From assembly GCA_040222455.1 (NCBI GenBank), contig JAVKDD010000027.1, positions 1 to 64,000 of the forward strand: a stretch of 64,000 nucleotides of DNA, read 5' to 3'. This DNA is from RHLJ01 sp040222455 (GTDB lineage: Bacteria; Bacteroidota; Rhodothermia; Balneolales; Balneolaceae). The first letter of the stretch is position 1. Each line of letters opens with the position of its first letter. The notes beneath the pieces were generated by a model that saw only the letters and a list, made by a program, of their open reading frames with translations, ran no database searches and was not told the origin of the DNA. The position numbers were made by a program, and so were the translations under genes. Of the stretch, positions 9,437 through 18,652 are shown piece after piece.

Positions 9437-11440
9437 CTAAATATGCTCACCAATTAAAGATAGAAATGTGGTTTCATTTAAAATTTCGATACCTAGATCT
9501 TTGGCTTTAGAAAGCTTGCTTCCTGCCGATTCTCCAGCTAATACAAAGTCTGTTTTTTTACTTACTGATGAAGAAGTTTTACCACCGTGTTTTTCTATTA
9601 AGTCCGAAGCTTCTTTTCTAGATAAAGTGGGTAATGTTCCTGTTAGTACTATGGTTTTACCTTCAAATGTATTTGAGGCTAGTTCTTCTTCTTCAATTTC
9701 AAATTGGAGTCCGTATGAAATAAGTAAATCTACTAAAGAACTATATTTCTCGTTCCCAAAGAAATCGACAACAGATTCTGCAATCCTTGGACCTATCGCA
9801 TCAATTGAGAGTAATTTTTCTTCGGTGGCTGATCTTAGTTCGTTAATAGATTTGAAAGCTTTTGCTAAATCCTTTGCTACAGTTTTTCCAACAAAACGAA
9901 TTCCAAGTGCATATAAAACTCGCTCAAAAGGCTGGTCTTTGCTTTTATTGATCCCATCAATTAGATTTTGAGCACTTTTTTCTGCCATACGCTCAAGCGG
10001 TATAATCTGATTTATATTAAGTTTATACAAATCTGCATAATTCGAAATTAACCCTTCAGTTACCAGTTGATCAACTACCGATTCTCCTAATCCCTCAATA
10101 TCCAAAGCATCTCTGGAAGCGAAGTGTTCTATTTTTATTCGGACCTGAGGTGGACATTCAGGATTAACACATCGCCAGGCAACTTCACCTTCATATTTTA
10201 TGAGCTTAGCACTACAAGCGGGGCAATTTTTAGGGAATGTAAATTTACCATTTCGTTTATCTCTTTGGGGATTGACTACACTAATCACTTGTGGAATGAT
10301 TTCTCCGGCCTTTTCTACAACTACCGTATCCCCAATTCTGATATCCTTTCGATGAATCTCTTCTTCATTGTGGAGAGAAGCTCGTTTAACTGTTGTTCCT
10401 GCAAGTAGAACAGGTTCAAGTTCTGCAACAGGAGTGATAGTTCCCAATCGTCCAACCTGAAGAGTAATATCATTTATTACCGTTGTTGCTTGTTCCGCCT
10501 CAAATTTATAGGCTATAGCCCATCGAGGGAATTTCGAAGTAGAACCTAATTGGGATCTCAGGCCTGTCTGGTTCACTTTTATAACCACTCCATCTGTTTC
10601 GTAGGGGAGTTGGTGGCGAAGTTTATCGAAATCTGTTATTGTGGCGTGTACTTCTTCGATATTAGAGCAAATTCTAGGATATTCATTTGCCGGAAGTCCA
10701 AATGCTTTCAATAATTCAACTTTTTGAGCTTGCGTTGAGGATTCATTTTCCTCATCAAACAACAAGTCAAATGCAAAGAAGCGAATTGGACGCTGAGATA
10801 CCGCTCTTGGATCTTGCATTTTAAGAGAGCCTGCAGTAGAGTTTCTCGGGTTTGCAAAAACTGTTAAACCTTCTTCTTCTCTTTTTTGATTTAAACGTGC
10901 AAAAGCCTCACGTTCCATAAATGCTTCTCCACGTACTTCAACAACCGGAGGGAAGTTTCCGGTTAAAGAAAGTGGAATATCCCGCACTGTTTTAACATTT
11001 CTTGTAATGTCATCCCCTTGCTCACCATTTCCTCGTGTTGCACCAAGTACAAGTTCTCCATTTTCGTATCGGAGTCGAAGTGAAGCGCCATCAAATTTAA
11101 GTTCAACTAAATAATCAAAATTATTATGGCCTAGAATTCGCTGAACACGGCCATCGAAGTCGTTAAGTTCTTGCTCATTATAGGTGTTATCAAGACTGAG
11201 AAGAGGAACGGGATGTTTGACTGTTTCAAACTCAGATGATGTATCTCCCCCAACACGCCGAGTTGGTGAATCATTTGTAGCAAGATCAAATTCGATTTCA
11301 AGAGCCTCAAGTTCTTTAAGCCTTTCATCGAATTCTTTATCACTGATGAAAGGTTGAGTATCCTGATAGTAAGCTTCATTTGCGTTTTGAAGCAGTTTTT
11401 TTAGTTCATCAACCCTTTTTTGAGCTTGATCTAAAGTCAT
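9437..11440 (-). CDS. ligA: NAD-dependent DNA ligase
   Basis: A 667-residue LigA of the usual length. The Ia domain is followed by the adenylation domain with the nucleotidyl-accepting lysine in VELKFDGAS (K115, the same number as in E. coli). An OB fold follows, then a four-cysteine zinc finger (CPACSAKL ... CVNPECPPQ, around 407-432), helix-hairpin-helix repeats and a C-terminal BRCT domain (about 590-667) starting at FEGKTIVLTGTL. It seals nicks during replication and repair. The rodZ-like gene is 22 bases upstream on the same strand, so the two may be co-transcribed. No part is missing. Confidence 0.97.
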   Translation of the reverse strand: MTLDQAQKRVDELKKLLQNANEAYYQDTQPFISDKEFDERLKELEALEIEFDLATNDSPTRRVGGDTSSEFETVKHPVPLLSLDNTYNEQELNDFDGRVQRILGHNNFDYLVELKFDGASLRLRYENGELVLGATRGNGEQGDDITRNVKTVRDIPLSLTGNFPPVVEVRGEAFMEREAFARLNQKREEEGLTVFANPRNSTAGSLKMQDPRAVSQRPIRFFAFDLLFDEENESSTQAQKVELLKAFGLPANEYPRICSNIEEVHATITDFDKLRHQLPYETDGVVIKVNQTGLRSQLGSTSKFPRWAIAYKFEAEQATTVINDITLQVGRLGTITPVAELEPVLLAGTTVKRASLHNEEEIHRKDIRIGDTVVVEKAGEIIPQVISVVNPQRDKRNGKFTFPKNCPACSAKLIKYEGEVAWRCVNPECPPQVRIKIEHFASRDALDIEGLGESVVDQLVTEGLISNYADLYKLNINQIIPLERMAEKSAQNLIDGINKSKDQPFERVLYALGIRFVGKTVAKDLAKAFKSINELRSATEEKLLSIDAIGPRIAESVVDFFGNEKYSSLVDLLISYGLQFEIEEEELASNTFEGKTIVLTGTLPTLSRKEASDLIEKHGGKTSSSVSKKTDFVLAGESAGSKLSKAKDLGIEILNETTFLSLIGEHI

Positions 11441-11462
11441 AGACTTAACAATCCCTTACAAA

Positions 11463-12533
11463 TTAATATCCTATCCGATAAACCAAACTATCTGGTGGAC
11501 CAACTTCATAAGGAAATTCTGAAGGAGCTGGTTCTAGATATTTTGGATCGTTAAATATAGAGCGTGTAAGTAATATAGAATCAAAGTTAGGGTCGTAAAA
11601 TTGCTGAGCTGGATTATTAATCACGTGACCATTAAAAAGAAGCAACATTCTTGAATACTGACCCCGAACTAACAGTGTATCATTAAAATCAAAGTTATAA
11701 GCTTCTCCCTGTTCCATCCAAAAGGGATTTGTTCGACCATTAAGATCGCTGGTTACACGAACGGGTTCTAATTTTTCAAATGCTGCGTACACAGAAACTG
11801 TCAAAACACTATCTAAAGAGGTTATGCTTCTGGTAAGTAATTGATTTCTATTTTCGATTGGTTGTGGAGGTTGAATGACCTCTTCTTGATCTGGGGGAAT
11901 GACCTCATTCACCAATGAATCTGGTGTTTCGCTTTCTTCAGCTAAAGGAGTTGGAAACGTATTGGTAATAGGTTCACTTATCTGTGGTTCCGAAAAATCA
12001 AATAAACCAACAATTTCTTGTCGGTAATAAAAGCCAAGAACTAATAAAGCAACAATAAAAAAAACGATAATGAATAAAAACCAGTTTTTAGAAGCCTGCT
12101 CCTTTAGAGCAAAAGTCTTACCTAAATCGGCCCAGTTTACCGATTCTACATCGGGTTTAGACTGTATTGGTGCATGCTGTATTTCAGGTGGAGATACATT
12201 ATCTAAACTAAAAGGAGTTTCTTCTTTTGGTTTTCTTTGTTCAGCCTCAATCGACTTTCGGTCTTCATCGGCATTAATTAAATCGTTTTGGTAAATGCCC
12301 GCTTCAATATCATCAAGAGCTTTAACAATGTCTTCATCATTGAGTTTTAAAGCTCTTGCATAGCTTCGAATAAAACTTCTTATGTAAATATTATTGTGCT
12401 CAGTTGAATCAAAAATAGAGTCATTCTCAATACTTTTAAGCGTGAGTAGAGGTATTTTTATAGAGCTTTGAACCTCTTCTAGCGAGAGTCCAAGTTCTTT
12501 CCGGATGGATGCCAAGTCTTTCCCTAGAGACAT
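11463..12533 (-). CDS. RodZ-like helix-turn-helix membrane protein
   Basis: A 356-residue protein with the RodZ layout. An N-terminal helix-turn-helix (about residues 4-72, starting LGKDLASIRKELGLSLEEVQ) is followed by a charged linker, one transmembrane helix (151-170), a Pro/Glu-rich periplasmic linker and a C-terminal beta-rich domain resembling DUF4115. RodZ ties MreB filaments to the membrane and helps set rod shape; MreB itself is not in this window. It sits just upstream of ligA. Related anchored HTH proteins of unknown role share this layout, so the functional call is moderate. Confidence 0.75.
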   Translation of the reverse strand: MSLGKDLASIRKELGLSLEEVQSSIKIPLLTLKSIENDSIFDSTEHNNIYIRSFIRSYARALKLNDEDIVKALDDIEAGIYQNDLINADEDRKSIEAEQRKPKEETPFSLDNVSPPEIQHAPIQSKPDVESVNWADLGKTFALKEQASKNWFLFIIVFFIVALLVLGFYYRQEIVGLFDFSEPQISEPITNTFPTPLAEESETPDSLVNEVIPPDQEEVIQPPQPIENRNQLLTRSITSLDSVLTVSVYAAFEKLEPVRVTSDLNGRTNPFWMEQGEAYNFDFNDTLLVRGQYSRMLLLFNGHVINNPAQQFYDPNFDSILLTRSIFNDPKYLEPAPSEFPYEVGPPDSLVYRIGY

Positions 12534-12628
12534 AGGATAAAATTTTGATTACTTCTTTGATTTCTGATCACAAACTAAGTAATTAAAGTGGACAGCAAAA
12601 GCAAGCATTTCCTTTTTAAGCATTTATA

Positions 12629-13330
12629 GTGTTAACAAGTTTAAAATCCATAAAACAAGGCTTTTATGAGGTGATTTTCCCTCATGTATGTCTCATTTGT
12701 GGATTAAAATTATCTTCTAGCGAACAGTTTATTTGCCCTGTTTGTGTTAGAGACCGATTTGATCTGGCAAATTCTGAAGGCAAGCAAGTTTCTAGTGATA
12801 CCATTTTACCCGAGGGAATAGCACTGCAACATGCGCTATGGAATTTTGATAAAGGTGGATTTCTTCAGGATCTGCTCCACTCACTAAAATATCATAGGTT
12901 AACAGGCTTGGGAATTGATTTAGGAGTAGCTTTAGGAAATAGTGTTAAGAGGAATCCCTTTTTTAAATCAAGTGAACATTCGCTTTTAATACCCGTTCCG
13001 CTGCATCCCAAAAAAAGAAGAATGAGGGGGTATAATCAAGCAAAATTTATTGCAGAAGGCGTTAAAATGGCAACAAAAATTCCAGTTTGTTCTAATGAAG
13101 ATGTGCAAAGAATTAAGAATACCAAAACACAAACGGGATTTTCGTTAGAAAAAAGGCGTGAAAATATTGGTAAAGCGTTCGTGGTAAAAAATAAAGATAG
13201 TATAAAAGGAAAAGAGTGTATAATTGTAGATGATGTTTTTACTACAGGGGCAACCGCTTTTGAACTAGCTGAAACACTAAAAAATTCAGGTGTAATTAAA
13301 ATTATGATAATCACGGTAGCACAAGCCTGA
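12629..13330 (+). CDS. ComF family phosphoribosyltransferase-like protein
   Basis: A 233-residue ComF protein. The N-terminal zinc knuckle has two CxxC pairs (C21/C24 and C36/C39). The C-terminal half is a type I phosphoribosyltransferase fold with the PRPP loop CIIVDDVFTTGAT near 196-208 and the LKYHRLTGLG segment typical of ComF. In naturally competent bacteria ComF assists DNA uptake inside the cell. The start is GTG at 12629; no ATG lies near. It begins a same-strand run with the next three genes, with a 30-base gap to the following one. Confidence 0.88.
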   Translation: MLTSLKSIKQGFYEVIFPHVCLICGLKLSSSEQFICPVCVRDRFDLANSEGKQVSSDTILPEGIALQHALWNFDKGGFLQDLLHSLKYHRLTGLGIDLGVALGNSVKRNPFFKSSEHSLLIPVPLHPKKRRMRGYNQAKFIAEGVKMATKIPVCSNEDVQRIKNTKTQTGFSLEKRRENIGKAFVVKNKDSIKGKECIIVDDVFTTGATAFELAETLKNSGVIKIMIITVAQA

Positions 13331-13360
13331 ATCATTGCTAGAATAAGGATATATTTAGGC

Positions 13361-14032
13361 ATGAATTCTAGAAAAGTAGGCGAGTTTAAATGGCAAATGA
13401 TGGAGTTACCTGACGGAATTACTACCTCGAACGGAAACTGGTATCATATCACATCCAATAAAATTGAAAAATATACTCCCAGTCTTTTAAAAAAATATTC
13501 TATCGAGCGAATAATTAAAGAAGCTGATGCCTGGGTGAAAAGTGCAGATGCAATTTCTTTAGTTCTGTTTTTTTTGCTGGTTTATCTTTCTGTAGCGCCG
13601 TGGTTGGCAACAGTAGTGTCTCTTCTTTTCTTTTTTATATGGTATTTTAATACAAGTGCTTTTTTAAATCTTGCTTCTAGCCCCATAATAAAATTGATTA
13701 CAACCGATGGTTTTATTTATTCTGTATCTGCAGTATTACTCATTGGAATAGCATTTACCGAGTCACTTGCTTCATGGGGGTTATCGGTAGAATTCAGTGC
13801 GTTATGGTATGGGTTAGTCTTATTTTTTTTGTATAAAGTTGGTCTATTAAGGTTATTAATAAGATTCGTTCAAAGTAAATCCTCAAAGCCCATAGTAGAA
13901 TTGCCTGACCGAATTTTGAATATGCTTTTGATTAGATATGGAATGCGAGAAGGAATTTTAACAGGAAAAATTAATGAGATGCAAGACCGGTTGATTGAAA
14001 TTGCGAACTATCACAAAACGAAGAAAAAATAG
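13361..14032 (+). CDS. Multi-pass membrane protein of unknown function
   Basis: A 223-residue protein. A soluble N-terminal part of about 62 residues comes first, then four probable transmembrane segments (about 64-81, 82-101, 113-136 and 144-164) and a soluble basic C terminus ending in KTKKK. Its last base is shared with the GTG start of the next gene (TAGTG at 14030-14034), which points to translational coupling. It lies between comF and a lipoprotein gene. No recognisable domain was seen. Confidence 0.75.
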   Translation: MNSRKVGEFKWQMMELPDGITTSNGNWYHITSNKIEKYTPSLLKKYSIERIIKEADAWVKSADAISLVLFFLLVYLSVAPWLATVVSLLFFFIWYFNTSAFLNLASSPIIKLITTDGFIYSVSAVLLIGIAFTESLASWGLSVEFSALWYGLVLFFLYKVGLLRLLIRFVQSKSSKPIVELPDRILNMLLIRYGMREGILTGKINEMQDRLIEIANYHKTKKK

Positions 14033-14613
14033 TGATAAAAGTGATTGTCTTTTTAATGGTTTTTTCTGCTTGTAGTTCTATGAAAAATGTTCCAAGCTCC
14101 GGAGCTTTTAATGGAAATGTTAGTTTTGGAGTTGAAAACCTAGAGCTAATTAGTAGTACACCATGGTTTAGCAATGATACGGTTTTTGAAATCCAAAGAA
14201 CGGAATTTGTGCTGAATCAGGGTGATCAATTACTTTCAGATGTATTATTTGGCTATTCAAGCCAATTACAAGGGATTGAACAAACGGCAAGTGAGGATGC
14301 TGATCTTCTCTTTGTGATTAAAAAAATTGAGGTTGAACGAGGTCTCTTTACATTCAATTTTCCTAATCCCGGACCTCTATATCGAATGAAAATGCTTGTC
14401 GAAGTTCGAAACTCTGCAGGTGAAAAAGAGTTAGTTAAGCTAAAAACGCTAGTAAATATGTCGATAGTTAATTTTAGTCATCTATCTTTTAAATGGTTGA
14501 GTTTAGATGAAATGAAAAATTCAGAGTATCAGTTAGCAACCTTTGAAGCTGGATTAAGGAAAATGTATCAAGACCTATACTTTAACTATTTTGATATTTC
14601 ACTAAGATTATGA
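14032..14613 (+). CDS. Lipoprotein of unknown function
   Basis: A 193-residue exported protein. The short N terminus MIKVIVFLMVFSACSS is a lipoprotein signal with the lipidated cysteine at residue 14. The body is probably beta-rich and resembles periplasmic lipoproteins with no known fold. It starts at GTG, overlapping the stop of the previous gene by one base, and its stop overlaps the next ATG by four bases (14610-14613). The tight packing supports a comF-to-phosphatase operon. No function can be given. Confidence 0.75.
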   Translation: MIKVIVFLMVFSACSSMKNVPSSGAFNGNVSFGVENLELISSTPWFSNDTVFEIQRTEFVLNQGDQLLSDVLFGYSSQLQGIEQTASEDADLLFVIKKIEVERGLFTFNFPNPGPLYRMKMLVEVRNSAGEKELVKLKTLVNMSIVNFSHLSFKWLSLDEMKNSEYQLATFEAGLRKMYQDLYFNYFDISLRL

Positions 14614-15239
14614 AGCAAGTATATATTATTCGACATGGAGAAACAGACAATAACAGAAATCACAGATTACAGGGCCGGGGAGTAAATGCTTCTATAAATG
14701 AGATAGGTCGTCTTCAAGGAGAGGAAATTGCTGAAGCACTAAAAGATGTTCCTATTCAGAAGGTTGTAATTAGCAGTATGATAAGAACGTTGGAAACTGC
14801 AACTCCTCTTATCAACCAAAAAGATGCGACTGTAGAAAGTTATGCAGAACTAGATGAGATGAGTTTTGGTAAATGGGAAGGGGCATTATTTGAAGACGTA
14901 AAAAAAGAGATCCATGAAATCCATACTCGATGGACTTCAGGAGATATTAATGCAGAAGTAGAAGGGGGCGAGTCTCCACAGCAAGTGTTTGATAGGGCAG
15001 GTGCAAAAATTATTGAAGTACTTAATTCATCGCAAGAAGAACACATCGCATTTGTATTACATGGCAGACTTATTCGAATTTTGCTTTCTGTTTTTTTAGG
15101 TAAAGGATTAAAGAATATGCATCTCATAAAGCACCAAAATGGAGCTATAAATCATTTAGCTTGGAATGGAGATAGCTTTGAAGTAGTTAAGCTCAACAAA
15201 ATAGATCATCTAAGTACTGAAGCTGTAGAATGGAACTAA
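14610..15239 (+). CDS. Histidine phosphatase (phosphoglycerate mutase-like) family protein
   Basis: A 209-residue member of the histidine phosphatase superfamily. The catalytic motif RHGETDNNR is at residues 8-16, giving the phosphorylated His9. The second-half SSMIRTLETA, the acid/base Glu in ELDEMSFGKWEG and the second catalytic histidine in LHGRLIRI are all present. Members range from cofactor-dependent mutases to alpha-ribazole phosphatases and broad-range phosphatases, and the sequence alone does not settle which. It is the last gene of the comF run. A cobalamin adenosyltransferase is encoded 17 kb away, but that is weak support for a cobalamin role. Confidence 0.82.
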   Translation: MKQVYIIRHGETDNNRNHRLQGRGVNASINEIGRLQGEEIAEALKDVPIQKVVISSMIRTLETATPLINQKDATVESYAELDEMSFGKWEGALFEDVKKEIHEIHTRWTSGDINAEVEGGESPQQVFDRAGAKIIEVLNSSQEEHIAFVLHGRLIRILLSVFLGKGLKNMHLIKHQNGAINHLAWNGDSFEVVKLNKIDHLSTEAVEWN

Positions 15240-15329
15240 AGATTCTAAGACTAGGGTGCAGAAAAGACGTATCTTATTTGATGTTTATTCAAGCAATATT
15301 GTTGAAGTAGAAAAAAGTAGGGTAAGTTT

Positions 15330-16019
15330 ATGAGTGAAAAAGTTAGATCTATGTTTGCGGATATAGCAGATGATTATGATCGTGTAAATACCGTTCTTTC
15401 ATTTGGAGTACATCATATCTGGAGAAACAAAGCCATCCAAGAAAGTAAAGCTAAACCCGGAGATCATGTGTTAGATTGTGCTACAGGAACAGGTGATTTA
15501 GCCATTGAATTTAAAAAAGTAGTAGGAAAAGAAGGATATGTGTTGGGTACGGATTTTTGTGCCCCTATGATTGAACCTGCACCTGGCAAAGCTGAAAAGA
15601 AAGGACTTGAAATAGATTTTGAAGTAGCAGATGCTATGGACCTTCCATACAACGATAATCGCTTTGACATTTCAAGTATCGCATTTGGAATTAGAAATGT
15701 TGACGATCCAGTTAAAGCACTTAAAGAAATGGCGAGAGTTGTAAAGAGTGGTGGTAGAGTAGTGGTTTTAGAGTTTGGACAACCCAAAGGGTTACTAAAA
15801 GGACCATATAATTTATATAGCCAACATATTATGCCAGCAATTGGCGGGTTGTTAAGTGGAAACCGAGACGCTTACACATATTTGCCTCGAACAAGTGCGA
15901 CATTTCCTGCAGGAATGAAATTTCTGAAACTTATGGAAGAGACGAAATCTTTTAAGGATTCTTGGAGTGTGAAACTTACGGGTGGAATCTCATACGTTTA
16001 TGTAGGAGTAGTTAAATAA
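15330..16019 (+). CDS. ubiE: Demethylmenaquinone methyltransferase
   Basis: A 229-residue class I SAM-dependent methyltransferase of the UbiE/MenG family. The N-terminal family signature FADIADDYDRVN is at about 9-20, the SAM-binding motif VLDCATGTGDLA near 47-58 and the second family signature in FDISSIAFGIRNV. It adds the last methyl group to menaquinone (or ubiquinone). Bacteria of this kind normally use menaquinone, so MenG activity is the likelier role. It heads a run with fabZ, panB and surE; the 36-base gap to fabZ is short enough for one transcript. Confidence 0.93.
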   Translation: MSEKVRSMFADIADDYDRVNTVLSFGVHHIWRNKAIQESKAKPGDHVLDCATGTGDLAIEFKKVVGKEGYVLGTDFCAPMIEPAPGKAEKKGLEIDFEVADAMDLPYNDNRFDISSIAFGIRNVDDPVKALKEMARVVKSGGRVVVLEFGQPKGLLKGPYNLYSQHIMPAIGGLLSGNRDAYTYLPRTSATFPAGMKFLKLMEETKSFKDSWSVKLTGGISYVYVGVVK

Positions 16020-16055
16020 TTGTATCTTCAGCCGATAATTTAAATAGAAAAATCT

Positions 16056-16487
16056 ATGTTAATAGAAGACATCAAAAAAATAATACCTCATCGCTACCCA
16101 TTTTTACTTGTAGACCGGGTGCTGGAAAAAAGTGATGATTCCATAAAAGCGATTAAAAATGTAACGGTAAACGAGGAGTTTTTTAATGGTCATTTTCCTG
16201 GTCAGCCAATAATGCCAGGTGTTCTTCAAGTAGAAGCTCTAGCCCAGGCCGGTGCTATTTTGCTAATGACTACAAAAGTTGAAGACCCAGAGAAAAACAT
16301 CATGGTATTTACAGGAATAAAAAACTGTAAATTCAGAAAGCAAGTTGTCCCTGGCGATCAACTGATTTTGGAAGTAGAGCTTGGAGAAATGCGCCGTAAT
16401 TTTGTAACTATGAAAGGTAAGGCAACGGTTGATGGTCAGGTTACATGTGAAATTGAAGCTTCAGCTGCAGTAGTTCCAAAACAGTAA
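16056..16487 (+). CDS. fabZ: 3-hydroxyacyl-ACP dehydratase FabZ
   Basis: A 143-residue hot-dog-fold dehydratase of fatty acid synthesis that removes water from 3-hydroxyacyl-ACP. The catalytic histidine lies in NGHFPGQPIMPG (His46), and the paired glutamate is Glu60 in VLQVEALAQAG. The opening HRYPFLLVDRV is the family signature. In several Bacteroidota FabZ is fused to LpxC; here it is a stand-alone protein. The stop at 16487 is followed immediately by the panB ATG. Confidence 0.96.
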   Translation: MLIEDIKKIIPHRYPFLLVDRVLEKSDDSIKAIKNVTVNEEFFNGHFPGQPIMPGVLQVEALAQAGAILLMTTKVEDPEKNIMVFTGIKNCKFRKQVVPGDQLILEVELGEMRRNFVTMKGKATVDGQVTCEIEASAAVVPKQ

Positions 16488-17318
16488 ATGAGTACGCAAA
16501 CCGGATCAAATCGCCCCGCAAAAATAACTACACAAACCGTTGTAGAAATGAAGCACAATGGCGAGAAAATCTCGATGCTAACAGCGTATGATTTCACGAT
16601 GGCTCAAATTATTGATCGAGCAGGTATAGATATCATTCTTGTTGGCGATTCTGCAAGTAATGTGATGGCTGGTTTTGAAACAACTGTTCCAATAACACTC
16701 GAGAATATGATTTATCATACTTCATGTGTGGTTAGAGGAGTTGAACGTGCTCTAGTAATTGCAGATTTACCATTTATGAGCTATCAGGTTACTCCAAAAG
16801 AGGCTCTTATAAATGCCGGTAGAATGATGAAGGAGGCAGGAGCACATGCTGTAAAAATGGAAGGTGGTAAATCTGTAATAAATACAGTTAAAAAAATTGT
16901 CGACGCAGGTATTCCGGTAATGGGGCATCTTGGGTTAACACCTCAAAGTATATATAAGTTTGGCACTTATAAAGTTAGAGCAAAAGATGAACAAGAAGCT
17001 CAGGATTTAATTGAAGATGCCAAGCTACTTCAAGAAGCAGGTTGTTTCTCGATTGTGTTAGAAAAAATTCCCGCAAGTTTAGCAAAAAAAGTTTCTGAAG
17101 AACTTTCTATTCCTACAATTGGAATAGGTGCAGGAGTAGGATGCGATGGACAAGTACTAGTAATTCACGATATGCTTGGAATGAATAAGGATTTTAGTCC
17201 CCGTTTTCTCCGGCGTTACGCAGACATTTATACAGTTATGACAGGTGCTGTAGAGAAATACATTGAAGATGTAAAAAACAAAGATTTCCCAAATTCAACT
17301 GAGCAATATAGTAGTTAA
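16488..17318 (+). CDS. panB: 3-methyl-2-oxobutanoate hydroxymethyltransferase
   Basis: A 276-residue PanB, first step of pantothenate synthesis: it moves a hydroxymethyl group from methylene-tetrahydrofolate to 2-ketoisovalerate. Signature parts are MLTAYDFTMAQIID, VGDSASNVMAGF with a metal-binding Asp, ADLPFMSYQ, MGHLGLTPQS and IGIGAGVGCDGQVLV. It starts one base after fabZ and its last base is shared with the surE ATG. Its substrate is also the valine precursor made by the ilv genes at 51-56 kb, which links the two regions metabolically. Confidence 0.96.
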   Translation: MSTQTGSNRPAKITTQTVVEMKHNGEKISMLTAYDFTMAQIIDRAGIDIILVGDSASNVMAGFETTVPITLENMIYHTSCVVRGVERALVIADLPFMSYQVTPKEALINAGRMMKEAGAHAVKMEGGKSVINTVKKIVDAGIPVMGHLGLTPQSIYKFGTYKVRAKDEQEAQDLIEDAKLLQEAGCFSIVLEKIPASLAKKVSEELSIPTIGIGAGVGCDGQVLVIHDMLGMNKDFSPRFLRRYADIYTVMTGAVEKYIEDVKNKDFPNSTEQYSS

Positions 17319-18088
17319 TGAGTAATTCAGAAGGCCTTTTAATTCTAGTAAGTAACGACGATGGAATCTATTCAAACGGAATTAAAGCACTCGCTGAAGT
17401 GGCTTCCGAATTTGGAGAAGTTATTGTTGTTGCTCCAGACCGTCAACAAAGTGCAGTTGGTCATGCAATCACAATTGAACTTCCTTTGAGAGCTCAAAAA
17501 GTCAAAGTCGCAAACAAATTTAATGGTTTTGCTATAAATGGTACTCCAGCCGATTGTGTGAAATTAGCACATGATCAATTACTAGATGTTAAGCCCGATT
17601 TAATACTAAGTGGCATTAATCATGGAAGTAATGCTGGCATCAATATTTTATACTCAGGAACGGTTAGTGCTGCAACTGAAGGAACCGTTCTTGGATATCC
17701 TTCCATTGCTGTTAGTTGTACTGATTATTCGGAAGATGCTGATCTTAGTGGGGCTCAAGAAGCAGTACGTAGAGCCATAAGGGTAGTACTGGATAGAGGT
17801 TTACCAAAAGGGGTAACAATGAATGTAAACGCACCATCAGGAGAGTTTAAAGGTATTAAATGGGCGCGAATGGCTGATAGCAGATACGTTGAAGAATATG
17901 AAGGTAGAAAAGACCCTTTTAATAGATTGTATTACTGGCTAACAGGAAAATTCGAACTTCTTGATGATGGAAATGACGCTGATATTCATATACTGAATGA
18001 AGGTTATGCCACCGTAACACCGATTCAGTATGATTTAACGGATTATACTTTGTTGCAAAAGCTTGGTGGCGAGGAATTTAATTCTTAG
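17318..18088 (+). CDS. surE: 5'/3'-nucleotidase SurE
   Basis: A 256-residue SurE phosphatase acting on nucleoside monophosphates. The metal site opens with ILVSNDDGIYSNG (Asp14, Asp15), followed by VVVAPDRQQSAVGH, the NGTPADCVKLA loop and SGINHGSNAGINILYSGT. The length is normal. The ATG overlaps the panB stop by one base. It closes the ubiE-fabZ-panB-surE run, and the pyrophosphatase gene ends against it on the other strand nine bases away. Confidence 0.95.
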   Translation: MSNSEGLLILVSNDDGIYSNGIKALAEVASEFGEVIVVAPDRQQSAVGHAITIELPLRAQKVKVANKFNGFAINGTPADCVKLAHDQLLDVKPDLILSGINHGSNAGINILYSGTVSAATEGTVLGYPSIAVSCTDYSEDADLSGAQEAVRRAIRVVLDRGLPKGVTMNVNAPSGEFKGIKWARMADSRYVEEYEGRKDPFNRLYYWLTGKFELLDDGNDADIHILNEGYATVTPIQYDLTDYTLLQKLGGEEFNS

Positions 18089-18097
18089 AAATTTTAT

Positions 18098-18652
18098 CTA
18101 AGTGATAGTCTTAGACTTCTTCTTGAATAATTCTTGATAATCAGTAATTGCTTGACGAACTACTTCCTGAGCAACTTCTTTACCTTGGAAATCTTCAACC
18201 AATACAGATTTATTTTCAAGTTTTTTATAATCTTCGAAGAAACTTCTTAACTCTCTCAGCGAATGTTTTGGTAAATCGCGAATGTCATCAAAGTGATTAA
18301 CACTCATATCGTTTGAAGCGACTGCTATAATTTTATCATCCATTTCATTTCCATCCAGCATGCGCATCACACCAATTACCTTTGCCTCAACCTGACACAT
18401 AGGTACGATTTCAATTTGTGATAACACCAAGATATCAAGGGGATCTTTATCATCGCAATAAGTACGGGGTATAAACCCGTAATTCGCAGGGTAGTTGATG
18501 GAAGAGTAAAGCACACGATCCATTAAAAGCATTCCAGAATCTTTATCCAGTTCATATTTTGCTCTACAATTTTTCGGGATTTCGATAATACCTTTTATAA
18601 CTATAGGAGCATGATCGCCATAATGCACATGATGCCAAGGATTGAATTTCAT
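18098..18652 (-). CDS. ppa: Inorganic pyrophosphatase (family I)
   Basis: A 184-residue soluble pyrophosphatase that hydrolyses PPi to two phosphates. The family metal motif DxDPxD is seen as DKDPLD (Asp68, Asp70, Asp73). EIPKNCRAKYELDK near 24-37 and LYSSINYPANYGFIP near 48-62 are the other active-site segments. It is a single gene, convergent with surE. There is no family II (DHH) signature and no membrane segments, so it is not a proton-pumping type. Confidence 0.95.
   Translation of the reverse strand: MKFNPWHHVHYGDHAPIVIKGIIEIPKNCRAKYELDKDSGMLLMDRVLYSSINYPANYGFIPRTYCDDKDPLDILVLSQIEIVPMCQVEAKVIGVMRMLDGNEMDDKIIAVASNDMSVNHFDDIRDLPKHSLRELRSFFEDYKKLENKSVLVEDFQGKEVAQEVVRQAITDYQELFKKKSKTIT

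Noticed and set aside
9468..9971. 167-codon ORF opposite ligA
   Set aside because: It lies fully within the clear BRCT/HhH part of ligA on the other strand, and its Ser/Leu-rich reading is that of an antisense shadow.
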